Assembly (NCBI RefSeq): GCF_004682045.1
Contig: NZ_QUZT01000003.1
Location: 124,001 to 188,000, forward strand
Length of the DNA: 64,000 nucleotides
Direction: 5' to 3'
Origin: Pseudomonas nabeulensis
GTDB taxonomy: Bacteria; Pseudomonadota; Gammaproteobacteria; Pseudomonadales; Pseudomonadaceae
The notes under the pieces were generated by a model, which saw only the letters and a list, made by a program, of their open reading frames with translations, did not search any database and was not told the origin of the DNA. The translations under genes and the position numbers were made by a program. Shown here piece by piece: positions 55,264-63,039 of this stretch (positions are counted from its first letter, which is position 1; every line of letters begins with the position of its first letter).

Positions 55264-55563
55264 TCAAGGCAGGACTTGCTTGAACGGCTTGATCACGACA
55301 TCAGCATAGACGCCGGCCGCGACATACGGATCGGCCTTGGCCCAGGCCTTGGCATCGGCGAGGGATGCAAACTCGGCCACGATCAGGCTACCGGTGAAGC
55401 CGGCGTCGCCTGGGTCGTTGCTGTCTACGGCCGGGTGTGGGCCAGCCAGCACGATGCGGCCTTCGGCTTGCAGTTGCTTGAGACGCTCGACGTGGGCCGG
55501 GCGCACGCTCAGGCGTTTTTCCAGGGAGTTGGCAACGTCGGTGGCAATGATGGCGTAGAGCAT
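55264..55563 (-). CDS. YciI-family protein
   Basis: 99 residues of the ferredoxin-like YCII fold: [34 protein letters not shown], and [20 protein letters not shown]. The conserved His in RPAH and the HP pair mark the family. The true function is unknown. It overlaps nothing, but it begins one base after the stop of yciB, so the two are co-transcribed, as in E. coli and many relatives. Confidence 0.9.
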   Translation of the reverse strand: MLYAIIATDVANSLEKRLSVRPAHVERLKQLQAEGRIVLAGPHPAVDSNDPGDAGFTGSLIVAEFASLADAKAWAKADPYVAAGVYADVVIKPFKQVLP

Positions 55564-55564
55564 G

Positions 55565-56161
55565 TCAGTCCTCGGTTTTTGGCGTAGTAGGGTCGGTGTC
55601 ATGCAGGTGGCGCGACAGGTAGATGCCTTGGCCGACCAGGAACAATACGGTCATGCCCAGGCTGCCGAAGACCTTGAAGTCGACCCAGTAGCTTTGAAAG
55701 GTAAACGCGACAAACAGGTTGGCGGCACCGCAAAACAGGAAAAACACGATCCAGGCCACGTTCAGTCGGGTCCAGATCGGCTCCGGCAGGGTCAGCGCGT
55801 GGCCCATGATCCGCTTGATCAGCAAGCGGTCGCCGATGAAGTGGCTGCCGATAAACGCCAGGGCGAACAACCAGTTCACCACCGGGGCTTTCCATTTAAG
55901 GAAGGTTTCGCTGTGGAACGCCAGGGTCAGGCTGCCGAAGACCAGGCACGCGACCAGGGTCAGCCATTGGCTTTTTTCCAGTTTGCGCTGGGAGATGAAG
56001 ATCGCGCCGTAGACCACCACGGAGCTGATGATGAGCACGGCGGTGGCACTGTAGATGCCTCCGAACGTCAGCTCATGACCTGCTACATCGATGACCCTGG
56101 GGTCGAGTTTATAAACGATGAAAAACAGCAACAGCGGGATGAAGTCGATGAATTGTTTCAC
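55565..56161 (-). CDS. yciB: Inner membrane septation protein YciB (IspZ)
   Basis: 198 residues, about five membrane segments. The N-terminus reads [19 protein letters not shown] and the rest holds [24 protein letters not shown] and [23 protein letters not shown], all typical. It acts in cell-envelope maintenance and septation. The start is GTG at 56161; an upstream frame to 56200 adds a non-family extension. It is convergent with nothing and divergent from the PHP gene. Confidence 0.94.
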   Translation of the reverse strand: MKQFIDFIPLLLFFIVYKLDPRVIDVAGHELTFGGIYSATAVLIISSVVVYGAIFISQRKLEKSQWLTLVACLVFGSLTLAFHSETFLKWKAPVVNWLFALAFIGSHFIGDRLLIKRIMGHALTLPEPIWTRLNVAWIVFFLFCGAANLFVAFTFQSYWVDFKVFGSLGMTVLFLVGQGIYLSRHLHDTDPTTPKTED

Positions 56162-56248
56162 AGTAAGAGCCAGAAGCCGGATGTGGCGGCATAATAACAA
56201 ACATCCTTGGTAGCGAAAGCGCCAGCTGACTTGAGGTTACACACTCCC

Positions 56249-57112
56249 GTGAATGTTGATTTGCACTGCCACAGCACGGCCTCCGACGGCGCCCTGGCGC
56301 CCGCGGTACTGGTTGCGCGTGCGTTTGAAAAAGGCGTGCGAGTCCTGGCGTTGACCGACCACGACACCCTCGAAGGCCTCGACGAAGCCCGCGTAGCGGC
56401 TCATGCCCTGGGCATGCAGCTGGTCAACGGCGTGGAATTGTCCTGCACCTGGGGCGGCGCCACCATTCATGTGCTTGGTTACGGTTTCGATCAAACCGCC
56501 CCGCCGTTGGTGCAGGCGATAGCCGATTTGCACGATGGCCGCTGGCTGCGGTCCGAAGAAATAAGCCGCAAGCTTGGCCTCAAAGGCATGCCCAACGCCC
56601 TCGACGGCGCGCGCGCCATCCAGCAGGAACTGGGTGACAGCGGCAACGCGCCAGCCCGTCCGCACTTCGCCGACTGGATGGTACGTGAAGGTTTTGTTAA
56701 AGACCGGGCCGAAGCGTTCCGCAAATGGCTGGGCGCCGGCAAGTTGGGCGATGTGAAGCTGCACTGGCCAACGTTGGAAGACACCGTCGAGACCCTGCGC
56801 GCCTCGGGGGCCTGGGTTAGCCTCGCGCACCCGTGGCATTACGATTTCACCCGCAGCAAGCGCCGCAAGCTGATCAGCGACTATATTGGAGCGGGTGGCC
56901 ACGCTATCGAGGTGGTCAACGGGCACCAGCCCGCCGAACAGGTCGGCAGCCTGGCGATCCTTGCCCGCGAATTTGGTCTGCTGGTCAGCGCCGGCAGTGA
57001 TTTTCATGGCCCAGGTGGGTGGTCCGAAATCGGCGAGTATCGCCAGGTACCTGAAGACCTGCCGCTCTTGTCGGGGCGATTCAAGCATGACCCCATTACT
57101 GCCACCGTCTGA
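56249..57112 (+). CDS. PHP-domain nuclease/nucleotidase (TrpH/RNase AM-like)
   Basis: 287 residues. The PHP metal motifs are visible: DLHCHSTASDGALAP at the N-terminus, LALTDHDTLEGL, AHPWHYDFTRSKRR, and SAGSDFHGPGGWSEIG near the end. Relatives are 3',5'-nucleoside bisphosphate phosphatases with 5'-3' exonuclease activity on RNA. The start is a GTG at 56249 with TGAGG upstream. The open frame begins with TTG at 56207, but that adds residues not shared by the family. Confidence 0.9.
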   Translation: MNVDLHCHSTASDGALAPAVLVARAFEKGVRVLALTDHDTLEGLDEARVAAHALGMQLVNGVELSCTWGGATIHVLGYGFDQTAPPLVQAIADLHDGRWLRSEEISRKLGLKGMPNALDGARAIQQELGDSGNAPARPHFADWMVREGFVKDRAEAFRKWLGAGKLGDVKLHWPTLEDTVETLRASGAWVSLAHPWHYDFTRSKRRKLISDYIGAGGHAIEVVNGHQPAEQVGSLAILAREFGLLVSAGSDFHGPGGWSEIGEYRQVPEDLPLLSGRFKHDPITATV

Positions 57113-57125
57113 ACAGGTAGAGCAC

Positions 57126-57755
57126 GTGAGTCAATTCTTCCAGATTCATCCGGAAAATCCCCAGGCGCGCCTGATCAAACAGGCCGTGGAGATCATTCGC
57201 GCCGGGGGCGTGGTGATCTACCCTACGGACTCTTCCTACGCCATTGGTTGCCAGATCGGCGACAAGGGCGCGGTGGAGCGTGTACGGCGCCTGCGTCAGT
57301 TGGATGACAAGCACAACTTCGCCCTGATTTGCAGCGACCTGTCCCAATTGGGGCTGTTCGCCAAGGTCGACACCGGCACCTTCCGCCTGCTCAAGGCCCA
57401 CACGCCGGGGCCCTACACCTTTATTCTCAACGCCACCCGCGAAGTGCCGCGCCTGCTGCTGCATCCCAAGAAGCGCACCATCGGCCTGCGGGTGCCGGAG
57501 CATCCCATCGCCCTGGCGTTGCTGGAAGAACTGGGTGAACCACTGATGAGCGTGTCGCTGATCATGCCCGGCGACACCGAGCCGCTGGAAGATCCGTACG
57601 AGATGCGCCAACTCCTGGAAAAACAGGTGGACCTGATCATCGACGGCGGCTTTGGCGGCGGCAAAGCCTCCACCGTGATCAACCTGGCCGACGGCGAGCC
57701 CGAAGTGATCCGCGTGGGTTGCGGCGACCCGGCCCCGTTTATGGTCGAGGCCTGA
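57126..57755 (+). CDS. yciO: YciO-type threonylcarbamoyl-AMP synthase-like protein
   Basis: 209 residues. The Sua5/YciO/YrdC fold is seen in VVIYPTDSSYAIGCQIGDKGAV, KRTIGLRVPEHPIAL and GGKASTVINLAD. YciO is related to the enzyme that makes threonylcarbamoyl-adenylate for tRNA modification, but its own role is less certain. The start is GTG at 57126 with GAGCAC only a few bases upstream; the frame is open back to 56886 inside the PHP gene. It is followed directly by scpA. Confidence 0.88.
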   Translation: MSQFFQIHPENPQARLIKQAVEIIRAGGVVIYPTDSSYAIGCQIGDKGAVERVRRLRQLDDKHNFALICSDLSQLGLFAKVDTGTFRLLKAHTPGPYTFILNATREVPRLLLHPKKRTIGLRVPEHPIALALLEELGEPLMSVSLIMPGDTEPLEDPYEMRQLLEKQVDLIIDGGFGGGKASTVINLADGEPEVIRVGCGDPAPFMVEA

Positions 57756-58574
57756 ATGTCGGCTGTGGAAACCGTGGATCCCCAGGCCGGCGCGCAGCAG
57801 GAGCTGCCCTTCGCCATGGTCTATGGCCAGGCGGTCATGGAAATGCCCCTGGACCTTTACATTCCACCGGATGCGCTGGAAGTCTTCCTGGAGGCCTTCG
57901 AAGGCCCGCTGGACTTGCTGCTGTATCTGATCCGCAAGCAGAACATCAACATCCTCGATATCCCGGTGGCGGAAATCACCCGCCAGTACATGGGCTACGT
58001 CGAGCTGATGCAGTCGGTGCGCCTGGAGCTGGCCGCCGAGTACCTGGTAATGGCCGCCATGCTCGCCGAGATCAAGTCGCGCATGCTGCTGCCGCGTTCG
58101 GAAACAGTGGAGGCCGAGGAAGACGACCCCCGCGCCGAACTCATCCGGCGTCTGCAAGAATACGAGCGCTTCAAGGCCGCGGCCGAAGGGATCGATGGCT
58201 TGAGCCGTGTCGGCCGTGATGTGGTGGTGCCCAAGCTCGACGCCCCCGAGGCCCGTGCGCGCAAGTTGTTGCCGGATGTAAGCCTGGAAGAATTGCTGAT
58301 GTCCATGGCCGAGGTGCTGCGCCGTGGCGACATGTTTGAAAGCCACCAGGTCAGCCGCGAGGCGCTGTCCACCCGCGAGCGCATGAGTGATGTACTGGAA
58401 CGCCTCAAGGGCGGCGGTTTTGTACCGTTTGTCGAGCTGTTCACCGCCGAAGAAGGGCGCCTGGGGGTGGTGGTGACCTTTATGGCGATCCTCGAACTGG
58501 TCAAGGAGTCCTTGGTCGAGCTGGTCCAGAATGAGCCTTTTGCGGCTATCCACGTGCGGGCGCGAGCCGAATAA
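57756..58574 (+). CDS. scpA: Segregation and condensation protein ScpA
   Basis: 272 residues. The kleisin pattern is visible as VFLEAFEGPLDLLLYLIRKQNINI and YLVMAAMLAEIKSRMLLP. ScpA bridges the two Smc heads and works with ScpB on chromosome compaction. The ATG at 57756 follows the yciO stop directly. It is 12 bases before scpB. Confidence 0.96.
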   Translation: MSAVETVDPQAGAQQELPFAMVYGQAVMEMPLDLYIPPDALEVFLEAFEGPLDLLLYLIRKQNINILDIPVAEITRQYMGYVELMQSVRLELAAEYLVMAAMLAEIKSRMLLPRSETVEAEEDDPRAELIRRLQEYERFKAAAEGIDGLSRVGRDVVVPKLDAPEARARKLLPDVSLEELLMSMAEVLRRGDMFESHQVSREALSTRERMSDVLERLKGGGFVPFVELFTAEEGRLGVVVTFMAILELVKESLVELVQNEPFAAIHVRARAE

Positions 58575-58586
58575 AGAGCTGAACCG

Positions 58587-59489
58587 ATGAATCTGACTGA
58601 ACCCCGCGAACTGGCTCCACTGTTGGAAGCCTTTCTCCTGGCCTCGGGTAAACCCCAGTCCCTGGAGCGCCTGTTCGAACTGTTTGAAGAAGCCGAGCGC
58701 CCTGAACCGCCGGTGTTCAAGAAGGCGCTGGAGATCCTGCGCAAGTCTTGCGAAGGCCGTGCCTTTGAACTGCGGGAAGTGGCATCGGGTTATCGCCTGC
58801 AGATCCGTGAGAAATTTTCCCCGTGGGTCGGCCGTTTGTGGGAAGAGCGCCCGCAGCGTTATTCCCGGGCCATGCTGGAAACCATGGCGCTGATCGCCTA
58901 TCGCCAGCCGATCACCCGGGGCGAGATCGAGGATGTGCGGGGCGTGGCGGTCAACAGTCATATCGTCAAGACGCTGCTGGAGCGCGAGTGGATCCGCATC
59001 GTCGGCTACCGCGACGTGCCCGGCAAACCGGCGATGTTTGCCACCACCAAGGTGTTCCTCGACCACTTCAACCTGAAGAACCTCGACGACCTGCCGCCGC
59101 TCGCCGAACTGCGCGAGATGGAAGCCGAGCCGGTGCTCGACTTCGACGACGCCCCGGTGCCCGCAGGCTTGCAGGAACTGGCCGATGCCAGTGCAGAGCC
59201 GGAAGAGCCGAAGGATGAGACCAGCTTCCATACGTTGTTGTTGGAGCTGGATGATATGGAGCAGGGGATCAAGACTGATTTTGATGATTTGTTGCGTGAG
59301 GGGGCTGCGGAGCCTGAGGCCCCGGAAAGCACCGAGCTCGAGGACGATATCCTGGGGGTAGCCGAAGCCCGCGAAAAACTCCTGGCCGCTGTCGCAGCGT
59401 TGGAACAGCCACCCCTGAGCGACGAAGAAGACGAAGCCCGTGCCCTGGCCGAAGCCATCGAGGCCGAACGCCGCCAATTTGAAGACTGA
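58587..59489 (+). CDS. scpB: SMC-Scp complex subunit ScpB
   Basis: 300 residues. Two winged-helix domains are seen in LEAFLLASGKPQSLERLFEL and MLETMALIAYRQPITRGEIE, then VNSHIVKTLLEREWIRIVGYR. A long acidic C-terminal tail from about residue 190 (rich in Glu and Asp) is usual for Pseudomonas. It forms the accessory dimer on ScpA. AGAGC lies upstream of the start. Confidence 0.95.
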   Translation: MNLTEPRELAPLLEAFLLASGKPQSLERLFELFEEAERPEPPVFKKALEILRKSCEGRAFELREVASGYRLQIREKFSPWVGRLWEERPQRYSRAMLETMALIAYRQPITRGEIEDVRGVAVNSHIVKTLLEREWIRIVGYRDVPGKPAMFATTKVFLDHFNLKNLDDLPPLAELREMEAEPVLDFDDAPVPAGLQELADASAEPEEPKDETSFHTLLLELDDMEQGIKTDFDDLLREGAAEPEAPESTELEDDILGVAEAREKLLAAVAALEQPPLSDEEDEARALAEAIEAERRQFED

Positions 59490-59497
59490 CTCATCTC

Positions 59498-59594
59498 AAT
59501 GTGGGAGGGGGCTTGCCCCCGATTGCAGTGTGTCAGTCAGCCTCTTATTCAACTGATACACCGCCATCGGGGGCAAGCCCCCCTCCCACATTTT
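59498..59594. repeat. REPIN-type inverted repeat, copy 6
   Basis: AATGTGGGAGGGGGCTTGCC and GGCAAGCCCCCCTCCCACAT at the two ends, with TGTCAGT / ACTGATACA in the centre. It lies between scpB and rluB. The right arm has one extra C, so this copy is slightly diverged. The remaining 180 bases before rluB hold its leader and no gene that I can see. Confidence 0.93.
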
Positions 59595-59777
59595 GACCTG
59601 TGTAGGCTCACCGGTCGGCGGAAAAAGTAACACCTGTGCCTTTATCGACTAGTCTCTGATGCGCAATCCACGCCATCCGCGTATGATTCGCGACCCTTCG
59701 CCGACCTATTCGGCCAAGACCCCGCTTTCAACACTCTTCAGGCCACGCCTGAATCGACCCACCGGGAGGTGCTTAAG

Positions 59778-60989
59778 ATGAACGACAAAGACCAGAACGA
59801 CAGCCAGGAAATCGGCCCAGCAGGCGAAAAACTGCAAAAGGTGCTGGCGCGTATCGGCGTGGGCTCGCGCCGCGACGTTGAGGCCTGGATCACCCAGAAG
59901 CGCATCAAGGTCAACGGCGTTGAGGCCACTCTCGGCCAGCGCGTCGACCTGCACGATGCAATCACCATTGATGGCAAGGTCATCAAGCGTGAAGAGGCCG
60001 CCGAATCGGTGCGCCGCGTGATCATGTACAACAAGCCCGACGGCGAGATCTGCACCCGTGACGACCCGGAAGGCCGTCCGACCGTGTTCGACAAGATGCC
60101 CAAGCCGAAAGAAGGCCGCTGGATCAACATCGGCCGCCTGGACATCAACACCACCGGCTTGCTGATGTTCACCACCGACGGTGAGCTGGCCAACCGCCTG
60201 ATGCACCCGTCCTACGAGATGGACCGCGAATACGCCGTGCGCGTGCGTGGTGAAGTCGATGACGAGATGATCGAGCGTCTCAAGGCGGGCGTTGTCCTTG
60301 AAGACGGCCCGGCCAAGTTCACCGACATCAAGCAGGCGCCAGGCGGTGAAGGTTTCAACCACTGGTACCACTGCGTGGTGATGGAAGGCCGTAACCGTGA
60401 AGTCCGTCGCCTGTGGGAATCCCAGGGCCTGGTGGTCAGCCGCCTGAAACGCGTGCGTTTCGGTCCGGTGTTCTTGAACTCTGACTTGCCGATGGGCCGC
60501 TGGCGCGAAATGAGCCAGTACGAAGTCGACATTCTCAGCGCCGAAGTCGGCCTGACGCCGGTGGCCATGCCGCAGATGAACGCCAAGAGCAAAGACAAGC
60601 TTGAGCGCATGCAGCGTAAATCGTCGCGCCCTGTGGCCCGCACCGAGCGCGTTGCCCGCACCCTGCGCCCGGCGTTGAATGCACCGGCTACCGGCGGTCG
60701 TATCTCCCGTGAGCCGCACATCGAAGGCGAGCGTCGCCCAACCGCGCCATCGCGTCAGGAAGGTGAGCGTGCTCCACGCGCGCCGCGTCCTGCACCGGCC
60801 GGCGGTCGTAGCAACCGGGGTGAAGCGGATCGTCCAGCGGACAACGCCAGCACCAAGCGTCCGGCCAAACCTGCGGCGAACAAGCGCCCAGGCCCGAAAC
60901 TGGTCGCGGACGAGCCGTCGGGCAAGCGCCGTGGCGCCCCGGCCGGTTCTGGCCAGCGTCCTGGTTTTGGTCGCAAGAAACCGCAGTGA
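59778..60989 (+). CDS. rluB: 23S rRNA pseudouridine synthase RluB
   Basis: 403 residues. An S4 domain near the N-terminus (LQKVLARIGVGSRRDVEAWI) is followed by the RsuA/RluB-type synthase domain, whose catalytic Asp is in IGRLDINTTGLLMF, then GRNREVRRLWESQG. A basic, disordered tail of about 140 residues rich in Arg, Pro and Ala (RAPRPAPAGGRSNRGEADRP) extends the protein beyond the E. coli form. It modifies U2605-type positions in 23S rRNA. GGGAGG lies seven bases before the ATG; the GTG three codons earlier is less likely. Confidence 0.95.
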   Translation: MNDKDQNDSQEIGPAGEKLQKVLARIGVGSRRDVEAWITQKRIKVNGVEATLGQRVDLHDAITIDGKVIKREEAAESVRRVIMYNKPDGEICTRDDPEGRPTVFDKMPKPKEGRWINIGRLDINTTGLLMFTTDGELANRLMHPSYEMDREYAVRVRGEVDDEMIERLKAGVVLEDGPAKFTDIKQAPGGEGFNHWYHCVVMEGRNREVRRLWESQGLVVSRLKRVRFGPVFLNSDLPMGRWREMSQYEVDILSAEVGLTPVAMPQMNAKSKDKLERMQRKSSRPVARTERVARTLRPALNAPATGGRISREPHIEGERRPTAPSRQEGERAPRAPRPAPAGGRSNRGEADRPADNASTKRPAKPAANKRPGPKLVADEPSGKRRGAPAGSGQRPGFGRKKPQ

Positions 60990-61005
60990 TTTTTTAAGCA
61001 CTGCA

Positions 61006-61037
61006 CAAAAACGCCAACCCTAGGGTTGGCGTTTTTT
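61006..61037 (+). terminator. Terminator after rluB
   Basis: AAAACGCCAACCC and GGGTTGGCGTTTT form a near-perfect stem with a four-base TAGG-containing turn, followed by T residues. Symmetric A and T runs let it stop both strands. Confidence 0.93.
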
Positions 61038-61106
61038 TATGCCTTGGAATACGGTCAAAAATGTGGGAACAGGGGGGCAGTCACTTTCCAGGCCTGGCAC
61101 AGAGCC

Positions 61107-61203
61107 AAGTGTGGGAGGGGGCTTGCCCCCGATGGCAGTGGGTCAGCTTGCACTTGTGTCGACTGACACACCGCTTTCGCGGGCAAGCCCGCTCCCACAT
61201 TTG
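61107..61203. repeat. REPIN-type inverted repeat, copy 7
   Basis: Left arm TGTGGGAGGGGGCTTGCCCC, right arm GCGGGCAAGCCCGCTCCCACA. The right arm differs from the other copies (CGCGGGCAAGCCCGC for CGGGGGCAAGCCCCC), so this copy joins two REP subtypes. It lies between rluB and the convergent M29-like gene. Confidence 0.9.
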
Positions 61204-61230
61204 GATCTTCATGGGTTTCTAAATCACTGA

Positions 61231-62190
61231 TCAGAACGCAAAAGTGCCATCAAACACCGGCTTGTCATCCAGCGCCAACACGCCACTGGCAAAGATCAAA
61301 TCCAGGTGATGACTGCCTTTCTGCCCGCCTCCCAAGCCCAGGTGCAGCCCGCAGTGGCGCTCCTCAAATCCGGCATTGCGCGCATACAGGTCCTTGACCC
61401 CTTCATTGGTACCAATGCCCAATTCCTCCACCCGGCGGTTCGACGGGTTGGCATTCAGGTACTTGTTGAAATCATCCGCCAACCCCGGCACATCGCTGGC
61501 CACGCTGCAAATGGTCGAGTTTTCGATCCATAGCTCCAGCGGCGATTGCAGCACGCCATATTTGCGTGCAAAGGGAATGGTGCTGAGAAAGGTGCCGACA
61601 AACCTCACCTGGCCATTGATGGCCTCGCTGTGGGTGGCGATCTCGCCGGGCGCCAGGTCGTGGTTGCCGACGCCGTTGATATTGGTCCATTTCTTGATGC
61701 TGCTCAGGGGCGCCTCAAGGCGTGAGCCGTGGGCGTCGGTAAAGCTCAGCACATTGGCCTGGGACATGCGCCGGATCAGCGTCGCGTTGAGGTCGGCGAT
61801 ACGCTGGGGCGGGACGCTGAAGGTGTCGTAGAAATAGTCGCCGTAGTCCTTGAACAGCAGGGACTTCTTCCAGTGCTCAGCCATCACGCCTTGCAGGGCG
61901 CGGATAAAGTCCGGGCCTTCGGCGCGTGGGTTGGGCAGGGTCGAGGAATCATAGAAAAACAGATACAGGTCACAGGCTTCGATGGCCTGGGCCAGGGTGT
62001 CGCTGTTGGCCAGGTCCAGGCGCTGCACCTGGAAATTGAAACGGGCGGCGCTGCTGTGGGTGATCGCTTGGGCGATGGCGTCGTAGCGCTCGGTGTGGCC
62101 CAGCAACACAGTGGGGCAGTTCAGGCCGCTGAGGGCCGGGTGGTGAGCAAGGTAGTAGAGAAAATGTTCGACGGCGCGGGCCTTGTCCAT
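61231..62190 (-). CDS. M29/NicX-like metalloenzyme beside a small-peptide gene
   Basis: 319 residues. The C-terminal two thirds follow the aminopeptidase T (M29) and 2,5-dihydroxypyridine dioxygenase pattern: VLSFTDAHGSRLEAPL, DLAPGEIATHSEAINGQV with a Glu ligand, LGIGTNEGVKDLY, EERHCGLHLGLGGGQ and SHHLDLIFASGVLALDD with His and Asp candidates for the metal site. The N-terminal part (residues 1-130) is divergent. Activity may be peptidase or dioxygenase; I cannot decide. AAGGA lies eight bases before the ATG at 62190. The gene follows, on the same strand, a 45-codon peptide gene separated by a strong hairpin, so the enzyme may act on that peptide. Confidence 0.75.
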   Translation of the reverse strand: MDKARAVEHFLYYLAHHPALSGLNCPTVLLGHTERYDAIAQAITHSSAARFNFQVQRLDLANSDTLAQAIEACDLYLFFYDSSTLPNPRAEGPDFIRALQGVMAEHWKKSLLFKDYGDYFYDTFSVPPQRIADLNATLIRRMSQANVLSFTDAHGSRLEAPLSSIKKWTNINGVGNHDLAPGEIATHSEAINGQVRFVGTFLSTIPFARKYGVLQSPLELWIENSTICSVASDVPGLADDFNKYLNANPSNRRVEELGIGTNEGVKDLYARNAGFEERHCGLHLGLGGGQKGSHHLDLIFASGVLALDDKPVFDGTFAF

Positions 62191-62221
62191 GACGGGTGTC
62201 CTTCGGTGCCTTGGGTAAGGG

Positions 62222-62247
62222 GGCAGGTGCCGTGCACAGCACCTGCC
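62222..62247. promoter_or_regulatory. Strong hairpin between peptide gene and M29-like gene
   Basis: GGCAGGTGC at 62222-62230 and GCACCTGCC at 62239-62247 make a nine-base-pair GC-rich stem with an eight-base loop. No T run follows on the minus strand. Such hairpins between a short precursor gene and its enzyme gene often keep the first transcript stable or reduce read-through. Confidence 0.65.
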
Positions 62248-62263
62248 GGGAGCCTGCCGTGTA

Positions 62264-62401
62264 TCAGAACGGCCACATCGCGGTGCCAAACGGCACGACG
62301 GCATCGGCTTGCATCATTTCCACGGCCGCCTCATGGGTCGGCGCTTCAAACCAATCGTCGAGTTGCAGTTCGGTTTCCAGATCGTTTTCCAGTGTTTGCA
62401 T
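62264..62401 (-). CDS. 45-residue peptide, candidate precursor peptide
   Basis: Unannotated short gene. The peptide starts MQTLENDLETELQLDDWF, is acidic in its first two thirds (a leader-like LDDWFEAPTHEAAVEMM), and ends in a hydrophobic, proline- and aromatic-rich tail VVPFGTAMWPF directly before the stop. AGGAG lies seven bases before the ATG, a stronger ribosome site than that of many genes here. It is on the same strand as the M29-like enzyme gene, 73 bases upstream. The shape (acidic leader plus short distinct tail) suits a ribosomally made and modified peptide, but a small regulatory or partner protein is possible. I know no described family for it. Confidence 0.65.
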   Translation of the reverse strand: MQTLENDLETELQLDDWFEAPTHEAAVEMMQADAVVPFGTAMWPF

Positions 62402-62916
62402 GGTGCATCTCCTAGAGGGCGTTTTCGGGATTGGCTTGCCAACGGGCTTCGCTGGGCAAGTGGGATGAACCTAGGAGAGAGTGTTTCAGAATGCAAAAAA
62501 TTTATTGACACGGTTTCATTTGGATTTTTTGTTCTGAATTTTCGCGATCGGTTTTTATCGAGGAAATACAGCAAGCTGGAGTGGCCGTTTTTTGAGAAAT
62601 TTCCTACCGTCAATTTTCCTAAAGATGACAGCTGTAACGTACATTTTCCGTGCTGTAACGATTAATTTACGCATAAGTCGCCGTATTGTTGCTGCATCTT
62701 GCGGCGTAAAAAATACCTGACAGTTCGTCGCACGCACCACTCGGGTGCGTGCCCAAGCTGTCGAGCGGTGTACAATGCGCCGCGTTTTACTGTGACCCCT
62801 GCTTGCGTACCCACGCAAACGGCCAAGACCTCGGGGTTTACCTACCCTGATCACTCCGCCTGGCCATGAGCCCGGCGGGTTCGATTTCGTCACAGATAAA
62901 AACAAACAGGTGACGC
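62402..62916. promoter_or_regulatory. Divergent control region between peptide gene and leader ORF
   Basis: 515 bases without a supported gene; the 62480-62680 part is strongly AT-rich. TTGGCTTGCCAA at 62431-62442 is a 12-base palindrome 30 bases upstream of the peptide start. GCACGCACC / GGTGCGTGC at 62730-62752 is a nine-base-pair hairpin. TACAAT at 62771-62776 is a possible -10 element of the rightward transcript, though its -35 is poor. Confidence 0.5.
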
Positions 62917-62979
62917 ATGACCGTTAGAAAGACGCTGTACTCCTGGTGCCTGCGCTGGGGTTTGAGCGGCGCTGCTTGA
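62917..62979 (+). CDS. 20-codon leader ORF rich in aromatic codons
   Basis: ATG to TGA, encoding a basic peptide that runs MTVRKTLYSWCLRW and ends in GLSGAA. It holds one Tyr and two Trp codons close together (TAC, TGG, TGG). AGG lies six bases before the ATG. The ORF ends 60 bases before the amino-acid permease start. Size, position and composition fit a leader peptide that senses aromatic amino acids or charged tRNA-Trp to set permease expression. No classic terminator follows, so the mechanism is open. Confidence 0.6.
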   Translation: MTVRKTLYSWCLRWGLSGAA

Positions 62980-63039
62980 GTCGAGATTCACGGCAGCCAC
63001 GTGCTTCAACATCATCAAACCTTGCGTGAGACCCTTTTC

